Shown here one piece after another: positions 26,571 to 33,921 of a stretch of 64,000 bases of DNA. The DNA is taken from positions 257,495 to 321,494 of the forward strand of contig JAHBVR010000002.1 of assembly GCA_019637395.1 (NCBI GenBank), in the 5' to 3' direction. Position numbers and translations under genes: made by a program. The notes under the pieces are model-generated. The model ran no database searches. It was not told where the DNA came from and worked only from the letters and a program-made list of their open reading frames with translations. Source of the stretch: Vulcanimicrobiota bacterium (GTDB taxonomy: Bacteria; Vulcanimicrobiota; Xenobia; Xenobiales; JADMJV01). Positions within the stretch are counted from its first letter, which is position 1; every line of letters begins with the position of its first letter.

Positions 26571-28669
26571 GAAAAGTCGCGCTGATCACCCAGAACGCCC
26601 GCAAGGCCGAGGAATGGACGCTCCTGTTGCGCCCACAGGGAATCAGCGTCGCCCAGATCTTGCCTGATTCTGACTCTCCAGAGCAACTGCTGAATCAGGG
26701 ATTCGATCTGGTCTGCCGAGAGCAATCGAGCCTGGTGGAGCCGGGTGGAGACCAGTTGGCGGATATGGAGCATCTGCTCACGGTGGACCATCTGTGTATC
26801 ATCGAGAGCTGGCACCGTGACAAGGGGCAGCGTAGTTTTCGCGCTCGCCGTTCCGGATATATCGACGCAACGCGACCACTGGAAGCGGGAGGCTGGTGGG
26901 ATGCACAGTTTTGTGATGCCGGCACGGGGCTGAGCTATCAGGAGCAAGCCGTCTCTCGAGGAACAAAACTCTCGGCTCGCAGCGCTGCCATCGAACATCT
27001 GGTCGACGAGTTTTTGCCGGTGGCGCGGCGCGGGGCCTACCTGGAGGCCGATCAGCGCGTAGTCGCTCTGGAGCGATCTTTGATCGAGGTGGTCCGCTCG
27101 AACGATTGCTTTCAGTGTCTGAGTCCCGAGTTGGAGGGCCTGGTGGCGGGCGCGCTGAGCCAGGGCCTGGTCCTTTCTCTAGGCCAGACGCGGGCTCAAC
27201 AGGTGTATTTCTGGCCGGGTCTTTCGGGTATTCCTTCGGTAGCGCGCAGCAGTCCGGTCGATGAAGCCAAGTTTCTTTTTCATGACCTGGTGCATTTTCT
27301 GATCGGAAGATTAGTCCCGGACGGTCCGATGGATGAACATCAACGCCAGGTGTTCCTGGCCTGGGCTATGGTCGAGGAAGCTGTGGCGCTGCTCCTGGCC
27401 GATGGCTTCTTTGTAGACCATCTGAGGCGCCGCGGCTGGGACTATGACTTTGACCAGCACAAGGGCTATCCATTTTTCAGCGCCCAGGGCTGGAGAGATC
27501 AGTCCTTCGCACAGGACAAGTTGTGGGCCAATGTGCGCTTCTTTGTGCTCGGAGACCGCTCGGGCTGTCCCCATCCCGAGGATGAACGCGCCCTGCGCTA
27601 CTTTGAAGGGTTTGAGCGCTTTAGCCTGGGCGATTGGCTGTGGAATGAGCGGATGAGCTTGCACGCTCGCAAGGACTCGGAGTTTTACCGACGCTGGTGG
27701 GAGCTGGCCGAACCGCTCAATAGCCGGCATCGGTTGGGTGTCCTCAACTTGAGCGCCGCCGCCGCCTCCATTCCGCCGGGTGGGCCTCTGGAACTGGTGC
27801 GCGGAGTCTTTGACTATATTTGGAAGCATCGGATTCAACCAGCTCAGGGGACCCTCTCGTCGCTCTCCCGTAGCGATGAACGGGCCAAAGCCGGTTGGCG
27901 TTGGTTGCTCGGACAACTGGGGCTTTTCGCGGCTTTTCCCGAAGATCCGGCTCTGCAGCGAGCCGCCCGATTGTTGAAAGAGGCCGAACGTTTCGAGACC
28001 GTGCCTCGGTTCTTCCAGCAGTGCCTGAACACCGCCGTGCAGCACGGTTTGTGCAGCTCCCACCAGGCGCGGCGGTGGGGTGAGTTCTTTCCGCTATTCC
28101 CGCCCTTTTACATCAGCTACAAAGAACGCCCCGGACTGACCGTGGCCGCCCTGTCCGAGCGGATTCTGGGGCCGGAGGGCGGCGCCAAGGAATTGGAAAA
28201 CGAATTGGATGTCGTCAACGCCATCATTTGCGATCGCTCCCGCCAACGTTTTTTGTTGGAGCGTAAGGTCAATCACCCCATCGCTCTATTTGATCGGAGA
28301 TTCTGCTTAATCGGAGGCTACCGCCAGCATCCCGCCGAGACCATGGTCAACGCCTGGCGACGCGAAGCTTGCGAAGAATGGACCGACGCCGAGTCTCTCC
28401 AGGTGGCTCAGCAGCTGGCTGACCGCCTGGTTCCCTGGCGCCGTTTTCTGGTGCAGGGAGCGGAACGGCCGGGGGAGTTCGGAATGGAAATCATGCTGGT
28501 GGAGCTGGCCGAGGAAGAATTTGACCGGGTGGCCGAGGTGTTACAACGCAACAATAGCTACGCCAATCGCCCGGAGGGATGGCCGGAGGTCAAGCGGCGC
28601 GACGAAATTCCCGATCTGCTCCTGCTCTCCGGCCATGCAGTGGTGCTCTCGGCCTTTCTAGAGAGGTAA
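26561..28669 (+). CDS. Ham1/ITPase-like, HDxxH and Nudix three-domain fusion protein
   Basis: A 702-residue soluble protein with an architecture I do not know from any described family. Residues 3-153 resemble Ham1/RdgB inosine triphosphatases: TQNARK (10-15), GYID, GGWWDAQF and LSARSAAI match, but the acidic DDSGL site reads EQSSL. Residues 230-300 contain HDLVH (241-245) and EH (259-260), and two acidic residues at 272-273, a possible metal site. Residues 565-690 are a Nudix domain whose box reads E593, then REACEE (601-606), with one extra residue before the first Glu. GTG 26561 overlaps the ThyX-like stop; GTG 26567 is an alternative. Confidence 0.7.
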   Translation: MGVRKVALITQNARKAEEWTLLLRPQGISVAQILPDSDSPEQLLNQGFDLVCREQSSLVEPGGDQLADMEHLLTVDHLCIIESWHRDKGQRSFRARRSGYIDATRPLEAGGWWDAQFCDAGTGLSYQEQAVSRGTKLSARSAAIEHLVDEFLPVARRGAYLEADQRVVALERSLIEVVRSNDCFQCLSPELEGLVAGALSQGLVLSLGQTRAQQVYFWPGLSGIPSVARSSPVDEAKFLFHDLVHFLIGRLVPDGPMDEHQRQVFLAWAMVEEAVALLLADGFFVDHLRRRGWDYDFDQHKGYPFFSAQGWRDQSFAQDKLWANVRFFVLGDRSGCPHPEDERALRYFEGFERFSLGDWLWNERMSLHARKDSEFYRRWWELAEPLNSRHRLGVLNLSAAAASIPPGGPLELVRGVFDYIWKHRIQPAQGTLSSLSRSDERAKAGWRWLLGQLGLFAAFPEDPALQRAARLLKEAERFETVPRFFQQCLNTAVQHGLCSSHQARRWGEFFPLFPPFYISYKERPGLTVAALSERILGPEGGAKELENELDVVNAIICDRSRQRFLLERKVNHPIALFDRRFCLIGGYRQHPAETMVNAWRREACEEWTDAESLQVAQQLADRLVPWRRFLVQGAERPGEFGMEIMLVELAEEEFDRVAEVLQRNNSYANRPEGWPEVKRRDEIPDLLLLSGHAVVLSAFLER

Positions 28670-28700
28670 GACTCAGGCGTAACGAGAACTTGCCCCCACT

Positions 28701-29342
28701 TTGGTTCGAGTACTATTGGTTGACGACCACGATATGGTGCGGAATGCTCTGGCTAAGTTGCTGGAGGCGAATCCGGATATCGAAATTGTGGGCGGCGTGG
28801 ACAACGCCGAAAAGGGCTGGGAGTTACTGCGAACGCATGCGGTGGATGTGGTCATTTCCGATCTGGATTTGCCGGGTGAGAGCGGTCGCCAATTCGCTCT
28901 TAAGGTTCTGGAGCAGGAACCCTCGCAGGGAGTGATTATTCTATCGTATCGTGTGGAACCCGGCGAAGTCCAGTTCCTGGTCGAGGCCGGCGTCCGCGGT
29001 TACGTGCCCAAGTCCGCTCCCGCCGAGGAGCTGATTCAGGCCGTGCGGACGGTGGCCCAGGGGCACCATCATTTCGCGCCTCAGGCCGCCACCGCCCTGG
29101 CCGAATCAATGCGCAATCGCAACGGTGGTAAGCTGAACCCGCTCTCTCTGCGGCAAACTTTGATTTTGCAGCAGATGGCCAAAGGTCTGACCACCCGCGA
29201 GATCGCCGATCAGATGTCTCTTTCACCCAAGACAGTCGAGAAATACCGTAGCGAGATTTTGCGGCGGCTCAATTGTAAAAATCAGGTGCAGGCCCTGGAA
29301 GCGGGCCGCAGGCTGCAACTTCTTCAGGACGACGGAAACTGA
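28701..29342 (+). CDS. NarL/LuxR-family response regulator
   Basis: A 213-residue two-domain regulator. The receiver has the acidic pair DD at 8-9, phospho-acceptor Asp in ISDLDLPGE, and Lys in VPKSAP. The C-terminal LuxR-type helix-turn-helix is LTTREIADQMSLSPKTVEKYR. The only in-frame start downstream of the last stop is TTG 28701, close to the receiver's first strand. It lies 31 bases after the Ham1/Nudix gene on the same strand and is probably its operon mate. No sensor kinase is adjacent; the membrane phosphatase at the operon head could act in the same signal path. Confidence 0.85.
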   Translation: MVRVLLVDDHDMVRNALAKLLEANPDIEIVGGVDNAEKGWELLRTHAVDVVISDLDLPGESGRQFALKVLEQEPSQGVIILSYRVEPGEVQFLVEAGVRGYVPKSAPAEELIQAVRTVAQGHHHFAPQAATALAESMRNRNGGKLNPLSLRQTLILQQMAKGLTTREIADQMSLSPKTVEKYRSEILRRLNCKNQVQALEAGRRLQLLQDDGN

Positions 29343-29361
29343 GACGGCCGGCGGACCGGAG

Positions 29362-29964
29362 TCAGGCGGCCGAGGCGAAGCGCCCCTGGTCCATCAATTC
29401 GCGACTCTTCTGGCGGGCGCGAAAGAGGGCATTCTCGATCTGTTTCAGGGAGAGATTCAGTTCCTGAGCGATTTCTTCGGCCATTTCCCCGTTCAGGCGC
29501 TTGCGTAGCACGTCGGTTTCCAGGGGCGAGAGTTTACGCACGAGGATCTTCCAGATCTCTTGCAGGCCCATGTGGTCCAGTACGACCTCGTCAACGCCAC
29601 TTACGGTGGGAACGGGAGTCGAGTCGGTCATTTCGCCCGCCTGGTTCAGAATCTGTTGCTTTTTACGATTGGCGCCGCGGATGGCGCGGAGCAGGCTGTT
29701 GCGGATGCACATCACGGCATAGTCCAAGAATTTACGCTCGTAGCCGGGGTTGAAATTCTTGATGGCGTGGGCCAGGCCTACCATCGCCTCCTGGACCACG
29801 TCCTGACGGTCGGCTCCGGGGAGGAAGAAGCGCTGGGACATTTTGTGCACCAGGCGCTCGTAGTTGCAGACGACCAGGTTCATGCTGTGCTTGCAGCCTC
29901 CCTGGGCTCTGTGCACCAGGAGCTCGTCGGCTATTTTGCTGGCGGTAGGGGGGATAGAGCTCAT
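29362..29964 (-). CDS. Sigma-70 family factor, SigH-like
   Basis: A 200-residue RNA polymerase sigma factor with region 2 (DRQDVVQEAMVGLAHAIKNF, then LDYAVMCIRNSLLRAIR) and region 4 (LSPLETDVLRKRLNGEMAEEIAQEL and a helix with LKQIENALFRARQ). No region 1 or region 3 block is present. It resembles the stationary-phase/sporulation SigH group more than ECF factors. ATG 29964 has AAGGAA about eight bases upstream. It diverges from the FliA-like sigma gene, with a GC-rich 268-base region between. No anti-sigma gene is adjacent. Confidence 0.85.
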   Translation of the reverse strand: MSSIPPTASKIADELLVHRAQGGCKHSMNLVVCNYERLVHKMSQRFFLPGADRQDVVQEAMVGLAHAIKNFNPGYERKFLDYAVMCIRNSLLRAIRGANRKKQQILNQAGEMTDSTPVPTVSGVDEVVLDHMGLQEIWKILVRKLSPLETDVLRKRLNGEMAEEIAQELNLSLKQIENALFRARQKSRELMDQGRFASAA

Positions 29965-30002
29965 TTTGTGGTTCCTTTCGTGTGTTTATCCGTTCCGTGT
30001 GC

Positions 30003-30232
30003 TTAGATTAAAAAAATTTGGGCAGCCTATTAAGACCTGAGATCCCTCGGGCGGATGGGGGGAATTCCCCACCCCGTACCCCGGGGGCACCCTCCCGAGC
30101 CGAACCGGCTGAACGTGGCTGAGATGGAGTAGGGTTTTCCCTCCACTTCCCCCGACCGCGAGAGTGTTCCGAAGGCACGGCTAATACCAGGAGCGTGGCA
30201 AGCCCAACACGGGTATCGCGCCGGAGGTGATC
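30003..30232 (+). promoter_or_regulatory. Structured leader before the FliA-like sigma gene
   Basis: This 230-base stretch is full of inverted repeats on the + strand: AGCCG at 30098-30102 with CGGCT at 30106-30110; GGA..GGG at 30126-30134 with CCCTCC at 30139-30144; and a nine-pair stem of ATACC (30184-30188) and CGTG (30194-30197) against CACGGGTAT (30208-30216) that bulges the bases AGGAG at 30189-30193. The true ribosome site GGAGG (30223-30227) lies seven bases past that stem, five bases before the TTG start. It is a plausible 5' control element, but matches no riboswitch class I know. Confidence 0.45.
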
Positions 30233-30964
30233 TTGCAAACTACCATTCAAAACAAGCTCAGCTCGGGAGATAAGCAAGAGCTGGCCAACCATTATGCCGG
30301 CCTGGTCAAGCATATTGCCCTGCGTATGGCGGTGAAGCTGCCGAATCACATCGAGGTCGACGATCTGATCCACGACGGAGTGGTGGGTCTGATGGACGCT
30401 CTCCACCGTTTCGACCCGTCCAAGCACATCAAGTTTTCAACCTACGCGTCCACCCGGATCCGTGGGGCTATGCTGGATGCCCTGCGGGCGCTGGATTGGG
30501 CCAGCCGCGGGGCTCGCCGGCGCGGCCGAGAGCTCCAACTGGCCGAAGAGCAGTTAGCCCAGTCTTTGGGACGACAGCCCAGCCTGCAGGAGCTGGCCGC
30601 TTCCACCGGCCTGAGCCCCAGCCAGTTGCGCCGCCGCAGGGTGGAGCTGGCTTCCACCCAACTGGTTTCGTTGGATGATTCGCGTTCGACCAACGGCGAA
30701 TTCGAAGATACCCTCAGCGACTCGGTAGCCGATGAAAGCGCCTGCGTCGAGAGTCATTGTTTCCAGGCCGAGAAGAAGCAGATGCTGTTGCGCGCCCTGA
30801 AGACTTTGCGCGAACGCGACCAGCTCATTCTCAATCTCTATTACTTTGAAGAGTTGAACATTCGCGAAATCGGCGCCGCGCTCGGTGTCTCCGAGGCACG
30901 CATCTCCCAGTTGCATACCCGCGGCATTCGGCGTCTCAAAGAATTCCTGGAGCAGGCCGCCTAG
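30233..30964 (+). CDS. Sigma-28-like factor (FliA/WhiG type)
   Basis: A 243-residue sigma factor with regions 2, 3 and 4. Region 2 contains LIHDGVVGLMDALHRFD and FSTYASTRIRGAMLDALRALDW, the latter typical of FliA/WhiG; region 3 is a conserved LQELAASTGL block; region 4 ends with ALGVSEARISQLHTRGIRRL. I place the start at TTG 30233 because GGAGG lies five bases before it; GTG 30227 is inside the ribosome site. No flagellar or chemotaxis genes are in the window, so its regulon may be motility elsewhere or another late developmental set. Its stop overlaps the convergent regulator's stop at CTAG 30961-30964. Confidence 0.88.
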   Translation: MQTTIQNKLSSGDKQELANHYAGLVKHIALRMAVKLPNHIEVDDLIHDGVVGLMDALHRFDPSKHIKFSTYASTRIRGAMLDALRALDWASRGARRRGRELQLAEEQLAQSLGRQPSLQELAASTGLSPSQLRRRRVELASTQLVSLDDSRSTNGEFEDTLSDSVADESACVESHCFQAEKKQMLLRALKTLRERDQLILNLYYFEELNIREIGAALGVSEARISQLHTRGIRRLKEFLEQAA

Positions 30965-31590
30965 ATTCGGGGCGTCTGGCTCTGCAGGATGGCTTCCACC
31001 CGACTACGGAAACCCGCTTTTTGGTAGATTAAAGTGGCGCAGCGTCGCACGGTGTGAATGCTCACGCCCAGCGCCAGGGCGATGGCGGAATTGTCCTTTC
31101 CCTGCACCATCAGGTCGAAAACCTGTTGCTCGCGTGGAGTCAGGCGGTAGTGATGCTTCAAACGCTGGTCTTCGGCATGCTGTAGCAGTTGCCGGGTCAC
31201 CGCCTGGCTGTACCAGGTCGAGCCGCCCTCGATGACGCGTACTGCTTGCACCAGGCATTCGCTGGCTTCGTCCTTTAATACAAAACCAACGACGGGCTCC
31301 GTTCTGAGAGTCATAATGTACTTTGCATCGGTATGCGACGACAGAATTAGAATCTTCAGATGAGGGCAGACTGCCTGGCATTGCTTGAGCCATTCGGCCG
31401 TGGGCGAAACATCCATGACCAGGTCTAATATCAGCAGATTTGGCTGGAGGGTTTGCACCAGTTCAAAGGCTTCGTAGCGCCGGCAGGCTTCCCCGACGAT
31501 TTGGTAGCGTTCTTCCAAAGAAAAGGCGGCGCGGACCCCGGCGCGCACCAGCGGATGGTCATCCGCGACGACGATGGTATAGGACTGCAA
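30961..31590 (-). CDS. NarL/LuxR-family response regulator
   Basis: A 209-residue receiver plus LuxR-type DNA-binding protein. Receiver residues: ADD near the N-terminus, phospho-acceptor in LILDLVMD, and VLKDE. The helix-turn-helix is LTPREQQVFDLMVQGKDNSAIALALGVSIHTVRR, except that the usual Lys in the TVKxH helix is Arg. The frame continues upstream to 31620, but TTG 31590 has AAGGAG seven bases upstream and gives a typical receiver start, so I prefer it. It is convergent with the FliA-like gene and divergent from TetR. No partner kinase is near. Confidence 0.85.
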   Translation of the reverse strand: MQSYTIVVADDHPLVRAGVRAAFSLEERYQIVGEACRRYEAFELVQTLQPNLLILDLVMDVSPTAEWLKQCQAVCPHLKILILSSHTDAKYIMTLRTEPVVGFVLKDEASECLVQAVRVIEGGSTWYSQAVTRQLLQHAEDQRLKHHYRLTPREQQVFDLMVQGKDNSAIALALGVSIHTVRRCATLIYQKAGFRSRVEAILQSQTPRI

Positions 31591-31727
31591 ACGATAAGCT
31601 CCTTGTGGTTCGGACACCACCCCGAAGCGAGTAAGTTAGTTAATTGACTAAATACTCCTTCCGGCCTCCTGGCGACTAAAGTCGCCAAATGACAGGAGAG
31701 CGGATGGCTGCGAGAAACTGAAAATAG

Positions 31728-32294
31728 ATGGCGGTTTCGAGCGATAAGAAGGAGCGTTTAGTGCACGCCGCCATGCGCTTGTTTTATTGCCGCGGTTTCG
31801 CAGCCACCAGTCTGGCTGATCTGGCGAAAGAGTCGAAGGTTCCGGTCGGAAACGTTTACTACTACTTCAAGACTAAGGAACAACTGGGGGAAGCGGTCAT
31901 CGGGGCCTATCGAGAAATGATCGAAGCCTGGCACACTCTGGCCGCGCGCGAAGCGACTCCGCAGCGACGCCTGAAAGTATGGCTGGAGCAATACTCAAAA
32001 ATGTGCGTGGGTCTCATGGACTGGGGGTGCCCCTTTGGCCGTCTGTTGGTCGACTTCAAACAACAATCGGGCAGCCTGGGCGATTTGGCCGCTGAGCTTT
32101 ATTTGGTGATCCTCGATTGGGTTCAACAGCAGTTCGCGACCTACCCCTGTGCTCCGGCGGAGGCGTGGCGGCGGGCGCAGACCCTGGTCTCGCGAGCGCA
32201 AGGACTGAGTATTTTGTCGGTCATCCTGGAGGACAGGGCCACCATTCTCCAGCGCTTCTCGGAGCTGGAGAGCTACATCGATGCCCCTGAATAA
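31728..32294 (+). CDS. TetR/AcrR-family transcriptional regulator
   Basis: A 188-residue TetR-type repressor. The N-terminal helix-turn-helix is seen at residues 6-50 (RLVHAAMRLFYCRGF, then LADLAKESKVPVGNVYYYFKTKEQL). The C-terminal ligand domain is helical, with a CPFGRLLVDF segment typical of the TetR_C subfamily that often controls efflux or redox genes. ATG 31728. It ends in a strong bidirectional terminator and is convergent with the glycine-zipper gene. The intergenic space upstream (31591-31727) is shared with the divergent response regulator and may contain its operator. Confidence 0.88.
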   Translation: MAVSSDKKERLVHAAMRLFYCRGFAATSLADLAKESKVPVGNVYYYFKTKEQLGEAVIGAYREMIEAWHTLAAREATPQRRLKVWLEQYSKMCVGLMDWGCPFGRLLVDFKQQSGSLGDLAAELYLVILDWVQQQFATYPCAPAEAWRRAQTLVSRAQGLSILSVILEDRATILQRFSELESYIDAPE

Positions 32295-32326
32295 AAAAAG
32301 AGGCCAACCAGAGTTAGCCTCTTTTT
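32294..32326. terminator. Bidirectional rho-independent terminator
   Basis: AAAAAGAGGC (32295-32304) pairs with GCCTCTTTTT (32317-32326), with extra AAC/GTT pairing inside the loop. Because the arms carry A and T runs at the outer ends, it ends transcripts from both the TetR gene and the convergent glycine-zipper gene. Confidence 0.85.
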
Positions 32327-32341
32327 CGTCTTGGGAGCGGA

Positions 32342-32878
32342 TCAGGGCATGGCGCGAGGAGCAATGCCGGCGAAATTGGTGGCACCGTATTTGGTCAGGA
32401 TTTCCTGAACCTGGCCGGTGGGGATGTCTTTGGCCGGGGTCATCACTTGAACCAGCGCGCCGCCGTTCTTGATCGCCTTTTCGTAATCCTGAGCCGCCTG
32501 CTGGTCGACACCCTGGTCCTGCAGGAAGCCGGCCACACTGCCCGCCACGGCGCCAGCCGCGGTGGTGCCGGCCGCGGTTGCCAGAGCGGTAGCCAGAGCA
32601 CCTCCGCCGGTCACGATGCCGAAGCCGGGAATGAATAACGAAGCCAGCGCACCCAGCGCGCCCGCAACCAACCCGGCTCCGGCTCCTTTGGCGGCTCCGG
32701 CGGCGGCGTCTCCGCCGGTGGTGGTGGTAATACCCTGCTCGGCGTGCTTTTCATGGTCTTTGCCATCTGCGGGGCCGATCAAGGTGATATTTTCTTTGGG
32801 GACTCCATGATCGAGCAGGGCTCCCACGGCCTTTTCGGCCATTTTGTAATCCTGAAAACTGGCGTGAAGATTTTGCAT
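32342..32878 (-). CDS. Glycine-zipper protein, general stress protein 17M-like (copy 1)
   Basis: A 178-residue protein. The N-terminal 55 residues are a small alpha/beta domain with AEKAVGALLDHGVP and ITLIGPADG, as in proteins resembling general stress protein 17M. Then come a Gly/Ala-rich region with two glycine-zipper helices (ALGALASLFIPGFG, TAAGTTAAGAVAGSVAGF) and a C-terminal domain with GGALVQV. It shows clear paralogy, block by block, to the gene at 33922-34455. ATG 32878 is preceded by GGAGG. The membrane helices suggest a membrane-inserting stress role, which is not proven. Confidence 0.75.
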   Translation of the reverse strand: MQNLHASFQDYKMAEKAVGALLDHGVPKENITLIGPADGKDHEKHAEQGITTTTGGDAAAGAAKGAGAGLVAGALGALASLFIPGFGIVTGGGALATALATAAGTTAAGAVAGSVAGFLQDQGVDQQAAQDYEKAIKNGGALVQVMTPAKDIPTGQVQEILTKYGATNFAGIAPRAMP

Positions 32879-32951
32879 AGTTCCTCCCGGAATTGAGTTT
32901 CGTGGCTTCATCTTAAAGTCGGAACCGGCGGGTGGAACTAGCGGGTAGTAC

Positions 32952-32985
32952 CCGGGTCGCAGGACGGAGGTCCTGTGCGACCCGG
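32952..32985. repeat. Long imperfect inverted repeat
   Basis: CCGGGTCGC (32952-32960) plus AGGAC pairs with GTCCT and GCGACCCGG (to 32985), leaving a four-base loop and a two-base bulge. It lies between two same-strand genes (32342 and 32993). There is no T run after it on the minus strand, so it is a hairpin of unknown purpose, possibly an attenuating or processing site. Confidence 0.6.
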
Positions 32986-32992
32986 ATATTTC

Positions 32993-33385
32993 TCACCCTT
33001 TTTTGGGTGCCGCCAGTTGGTTAACACGGGCAGGAGATAGCATTACTTGACTCAGACGAGAGTCCACCAGATCAATCAGAATGAGCAGGCCCAACCGAAG
33101 CCGGGCGGCCCATTCAAATAATTCGCCGGCTTTCAGTTCGACGACGCCGAACTCTTCCTCGGGGTGACTGAGCTGATAGAGTTCCAATATTGTACGGTCG
33201 GGAAACAGCCGCATGGCTGACTGCCCGTTCCAATCGCGGGGGCGTGCCAGGCGGGTTTGGGGATCCACGGGAACGAATACCAACTGGGAAAAATGCTCCA
33301 GCAGGGCCTGACACAAAGTCTCCTCGCTCCCCGTCCCCGTGGCCAAGGCTCGCAGCTCGGCGTTCAGCGCATCGGGTCTTAACAT
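32993..33385 (-). CDS. Small protein, weakly SseB-like
   Basis: A 130-residue protein. It has a helical N-terminus, a strand with LVFVPVDP, a middle strand with LFPDR, and a C-terminal helix and strand (LLILIDLVDSRLSQVMLSPARVNQLA) that weakly resemble SseB-type domains. The upstream open frame to 33760 is discounted; ATG 33385 has AAAGGT seven bases upstream. It lies upstream of the glycine-zipper gene on the same strand, separated by the inverted repeat. SseB likeness is a guess; the function is unknown. Confidence 0.5.
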   Translation of the reverse strand: MLRPDALNAELRALATGTGSEETLCQALLEHFSQLVFVPVDPQTRLARPRDWNGQSAMRLFPDRTILELYQLSHPEEEFGVVELKAGELFEWAARLRLGLLILIDLVDSRLSQVMLSPARVNQLAAPKKG

Positions 33386-33417
33386 AAACTTACCTTTCGT
33401 GCTACTTGGGGTAGAGT

Positions 33418-33756
33418 TCAGTGGACCCGGGGCGGACCTCTTGGCCGCAGCGCCTGAGGGGCGGCGCACCGATCGTCTTGAGAGATGGTAAATTCCATCG
33501 TTTGCAACGAAATTTCTGAAAGCACTCGGAACTCTGGCGGCGGTGCCGGGCAGACCGCCTGGCAGTGAAGCAATATGGCCCCGGGGGAATGCAGGGTGGC
33601 GATCAATTGCGGAAAGGGCCGGCTCTGTGGAGAGTGTGTCTGAAGAGCAGTCACGATCCGTAGTCTGCTCTGAGTGCTGGCCACCGTGGAAGCAAAAGGC
33701 AGGGTCAGGCACAGGGCTAAGCAGAAGCGTTGAAGCCAGGCCTGAAGGAAACACAT
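33418..33756 (-). CDS. Possible small secreted protein
   Basis: A 112-residue frame in an otherwise empty 536-base gap (33386-33921). It opens with a credible signal peptide (hydrophobic run LALCLTLPFAST with Ala-Ser near the end) and continues with a hydrophilic, Pro-rich sequence containing several Cys. No strong ribosome site precedes the ATG, and no family is recognised. The rest of this gap shows nothing but a GC-rich stretch upstream of 33922. Real expression is uncertain. Confidence 0.35.
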   Translation of the reverse strand: MCFLQAWLQRFCLALCLTLPFASTVASTQSRLRIVTALQTHSPQSRPFPQLIATLHSPGAILLHCQAVCPAPPPEFRVLSEISLQTMEFTISQDDRCAAPQALRPRGPPRVH

Positions 33757-33921
33757 TCAAGTAGTTTACCAGGGTTGGCTCAAGCAGGTCAATGGAATGC
33801 TATGTTTGGAGAGGACCCTGGTCCCGCTACCGCGGTATGCGCGCCTCGTGTCCGGCCGGGCCGTTCGCCATAAGCTGGAAGCTGGCGCTTAGCGTTAATG
33901 GACCGATAGGAGGCCCGAATC

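Noticed and set aside
30003-30232. Cyclic-di-AMP or cyclic-di-GMP riboswitch upstream of the sigma gene
   Set aside because: Some short pieces (CCGAACCG, GGGGG..CCC) recall the ydaO consensus, but the order and spacing of its conserved blocks are not met, and the GEMM core is absent.
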